8,299 nucleotides of DNA, taken from assembly GCA_003447595.1 (NCBI GenBank), contig DLYT01000112.1:1-8299 (forward strand). The letters run 5' to 3'. Made by a program: the position numbers and the translations under genes. The notes under the pieces were generated by a model, which was not told the DNA's origin, made no database searches, and saw only the letters and a list, made by a program, of their open reading frames with translations. Shown in pieces: positions 7,684 to 8,299 of the stretch; the first letter of the stretch is position 1; each line of letters opens with the position of its first letter. This stretch comes from Porphyromonadaceae bacterium. GTDB taxonomy: Bacteria; Bacteroidota; Bacteroidia; Bacteroidales; CAMTPD01.

Positions 7684-7806
7684 GAATAAAGCATTAATTA
7701 AGTGAGTAATTAATGCTTCGACGTGGAAACGGCGTGCAAAAAAAATATTACTATATTTTCTTACCAAGCTTTCACCCGAAGCATTGTTATAAGTGATGAA
7801 ACTTGG
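7684..7806 (-). promoter_or_regulatory. Riboswitch expression platform with mutually exclusive stems before the first btuG-like start codon
   Basis: Five pairings are possible in the minus-strand RNA. P1: 7964-7957 with 7806-7798. Stem A (anti-P1): CCAAGUUUC (7806-7798) with GAAAGCUUGG (7773-7764), 9 bp and one bulge. Stem C: CAAUGCUU (7786-7779) with AAGCUUG (7771-7765), 7 bp and one bulge. Stem D: AAUGCUUCG (7785-7777) with CGAAGCAUU (7720-7712), 9 bp. Stem B: a perfect 12-bp hairpin 7718-7707 / 7700-7689 with 6-nt loop, ending 5 nt before the AUG. P1 excludes A, A excludes C, C excludes D, D excludes B. That chain predicts an open start codon without B12 and a closed one with B12, as expected for an uptake operon. 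Pairings are read by eye; energies were not calculated. Confidence 0.65.
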
Positions 7807-7964
7807 CAGGTCTTCTGGCTACCTCAATTATACGCCTTCCCATTAAATAAACAGTGGCATGTATGTATAATTACGAATGAGGATTACAGCTGCGGGTACA
7901 GCTCCGAAATCACATCGGATTCCCTATTTAAACTACAATTGTCTTTATCGTAGTTACCAATTTC
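7798..7964 (-). ncRNA. Cobalamin (adenosylcobalamin/B12) riboswitch aptamer
   Basis: The minus strand carries the conserved cobalamin riboswitch blocks in order. P1 5' arm GAAAUUGG is at 7964-7957; a hairpin AACTACGAT/ATTGTAGTT with 7-nt loop at 7955-7931; the core GGGAATCC at 7924-7917, followed by the conserved ACCCGCAGCTGTAATCC (7897-7881); GCCACTG (7858-7852) and GGGAAGGC (7841-7834), the classical paired blocks; and the B12 box AGCCAGAAGACCTGCC (7820-7805). The P1 3' arm CCAAGUUUC is at 7806-7798. All blocks are in their usual spacing. It lies upstream of two BtuG-like genes and btuB, the expected targets, and would repress them when B12 is plentiful. Confidence 0.95.
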
Positions 7965-7969
7965 GAGAA

Positions 7970-7977
7970 CAAAGATA
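7970..7977 (-). promoter_or_regulatory. -7 promoter box of the B12 uptake operon
   Basis: Minus-strand 7977-7970 reads TATCTTTG, an exact TAnnTTTG match. Transcription would start a few bases on, at about 7966-7963, which coincides with the first base of riboswitch P1 (7964). That agreement from independent evidence makes the box credible. No good TTTG -33 element is present 19-21 nt upstream, where the DNA forms the queF terminator loop. Confidence 0.65.
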
Positions 7978-8020
7978 GAAAAAAACCTCATTACAGACAG
8001 GGTGTGTATGTAATGAGGTT
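7971..8020 (-). terminator. Intrinsic terminator of queF
   Basis: A perfect 11-bp stem AACCTCATTAC/GTAATGAGGTT (8020-8010 and 7994-7984 on the minus strand) with a 15-nt loop is followed by a run of Ts (7985-7979, the first two within the stem). It starts 24 nt after the queF stop. The tail is on the minus strand only, so it serves queF and isolates the B12 operon from it. Confidence 0.85.
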
Positions 8021-8044
8021 CAAATATGCTAAAATTGAGCTCTT

Positions 8045-8299
8045 TTAGAACTTGTGTTCGAAAAGTCTTTTCTCTGCCAGTTGTTCGTATTTGGTACCTG
8101 GTTTACCATAGTTTGCATATGGATAGATACTGATACCTCCGCGTGGAGTAAAGATTCCGGTAACTTCGATATAACGAGGTTCCATTAATTTTACAAGGTC
8201 CTTCATGATTAGGTTGATGCAATCTTCGTGAAAACCACCATGATTGCGGAAGCTGAATAAATAAAGTTTCAAGCTTTTGCTCTCAACCATTTTAATGTC
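8045..8299 (-). CDS. queF: NADPH-dependent preQ0 reductase QueF, C-terminal part (N-terminus beyond window edge)
   Basis: Cytoplasmic enzyme of the T-fold family that reduces 7-cyano-7-deazaguanine (preQ0) to preQ1 in queuosine tRNA modification. 84 residues and the stop codon are present; the reading frame is open to base 8299 (DIK before the ATG at 8290), so that ATG is internal. The QueF signature ESKSLK and its continuation LYLFSFRNHGGFHEDC lie at the start of the visible part; the ESK glutamate takes part in substrate binding and the ESKSLK stretch marks the NADPH-using class. IEVTGIFTPRGGISIYPYANYG follows, then a charged C-terminus. Family length is about 150 aa for the short form, so roughly half is missing, including the catalytic cysteine. 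It is not linked functionally to the B12 operon and has its own terminator. Confidence 0.93.
   Translation of the reverse strand, partial: DIKMVESKSLKLYLFSFRNHGGFHEDCINLIMKDLVKLMEPRYIEVTGIFTPRGGISIYPYANYGKPGTKYEQLAEKRLFEHKF

Noticed and set aside
7738..7759. Small hairpin AAAATAT/ATATTTT followed by Ts in the leader RNA, as a riboswitch-controlled terminator
   Set aside because: The stem is 7 bp of only A-T pairs and too weak to be a convincing terminator; the strong anti-P1 stem ends about 18 nt before the T-run, too far to use it.
7684..7767. N-terminal extension of the first BtuG-like protein to the in-frame ATG at 7767
   Set aside because: It would add 28 charged residues before a complete lipoprotein signal peptide and would translate the riboswitch expression platform; the ATG at 7683 fits a lipoprotein.
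7723..7953. 76-codon plus-strand open frame
   Set aside because: It runs antisense across the conserved riboswitch aptamer and has no recognisable protein features.

Overview
The window looks like chromosomal DNA of a Bacteroidales bacterium (Bacteroides, Parabacteroides or Dysgonomonas type; the genus cannot be fixed from this sequence). The reasons are an AT-rich base composition, absence of strong Shine-Dalgarno sequences, Bacteroidetes-type -7 promoter boxes (TAnnTTTG), surface lipoproteins of the YncE-like/BtuG class, and a DUF1080 secreted protein. Every gene I accept lies on the minus strand, so transcription runs from the right edge to the left edge. No mobile element, CRISPR array, tRNA or rRNA is visible.

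Right to left: (1) 8299-8045 is the C-terminal half of queF (queuosine biosynthesis), closed by a strong intrinsic terminator at 7984-8020. (2) A promoter box at 7970-7977 starts a vitamin B12 uptake operon. Its leader (7964-7684) is a cobalamin riboswitch with an expression platform that contains a set of mutually exclusive stems ending 5 nt before the first start codon. (3) The operon encodes two tandem, homologous, lipid-anchored beta-propeller proteins of the BtuG type (384 and 353 aa, overlapping by 11 nt), then, after 5 nt, a BtuB-like TonB-dependent receptor (640 aa). (4) After a 56-nt gap with no visible terminator comes a secreted DUF1080 (3-keto-disaccharide hydrolase fold) protein of 261 aa, which may be the last gene of the B12 operon. 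(5) 2443-2707 is a 265-nt intergenic region with a candidate terminator hairpin whose loop carries a 15-bp tandem repeat, a 14-bp perfect palindrome, and a candidate promoter for the next unit. (6) cysQ (269 aa) and, 13 nt later, an SLC13-family transporter with two TrkA_C domains form a sulfate-assimilation unit that runs off the left edge.

How it works together: when B12 is scarce the riboswitch should leave the btuG start codon open. The two surface propellers would then capture corrinoids and pass them to the BtuB-like outer-membrane channel. No inner-membrane BtuC/BtuD/BtuF is present, so that step must be encoded elsewhere. The cysQ/SLC13 pair is a separate unit for sulfate import and PAP removal; in many Bacteroidales cysC, cysD and cysN follow, which would lie beyond the left edge. 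The most rewarding parts for follow-up are the riboswitch expression platform, the doubled BtuG-like gene in front of a single btuB, and the DUF1080 gene apparently tied to B12 uptake.
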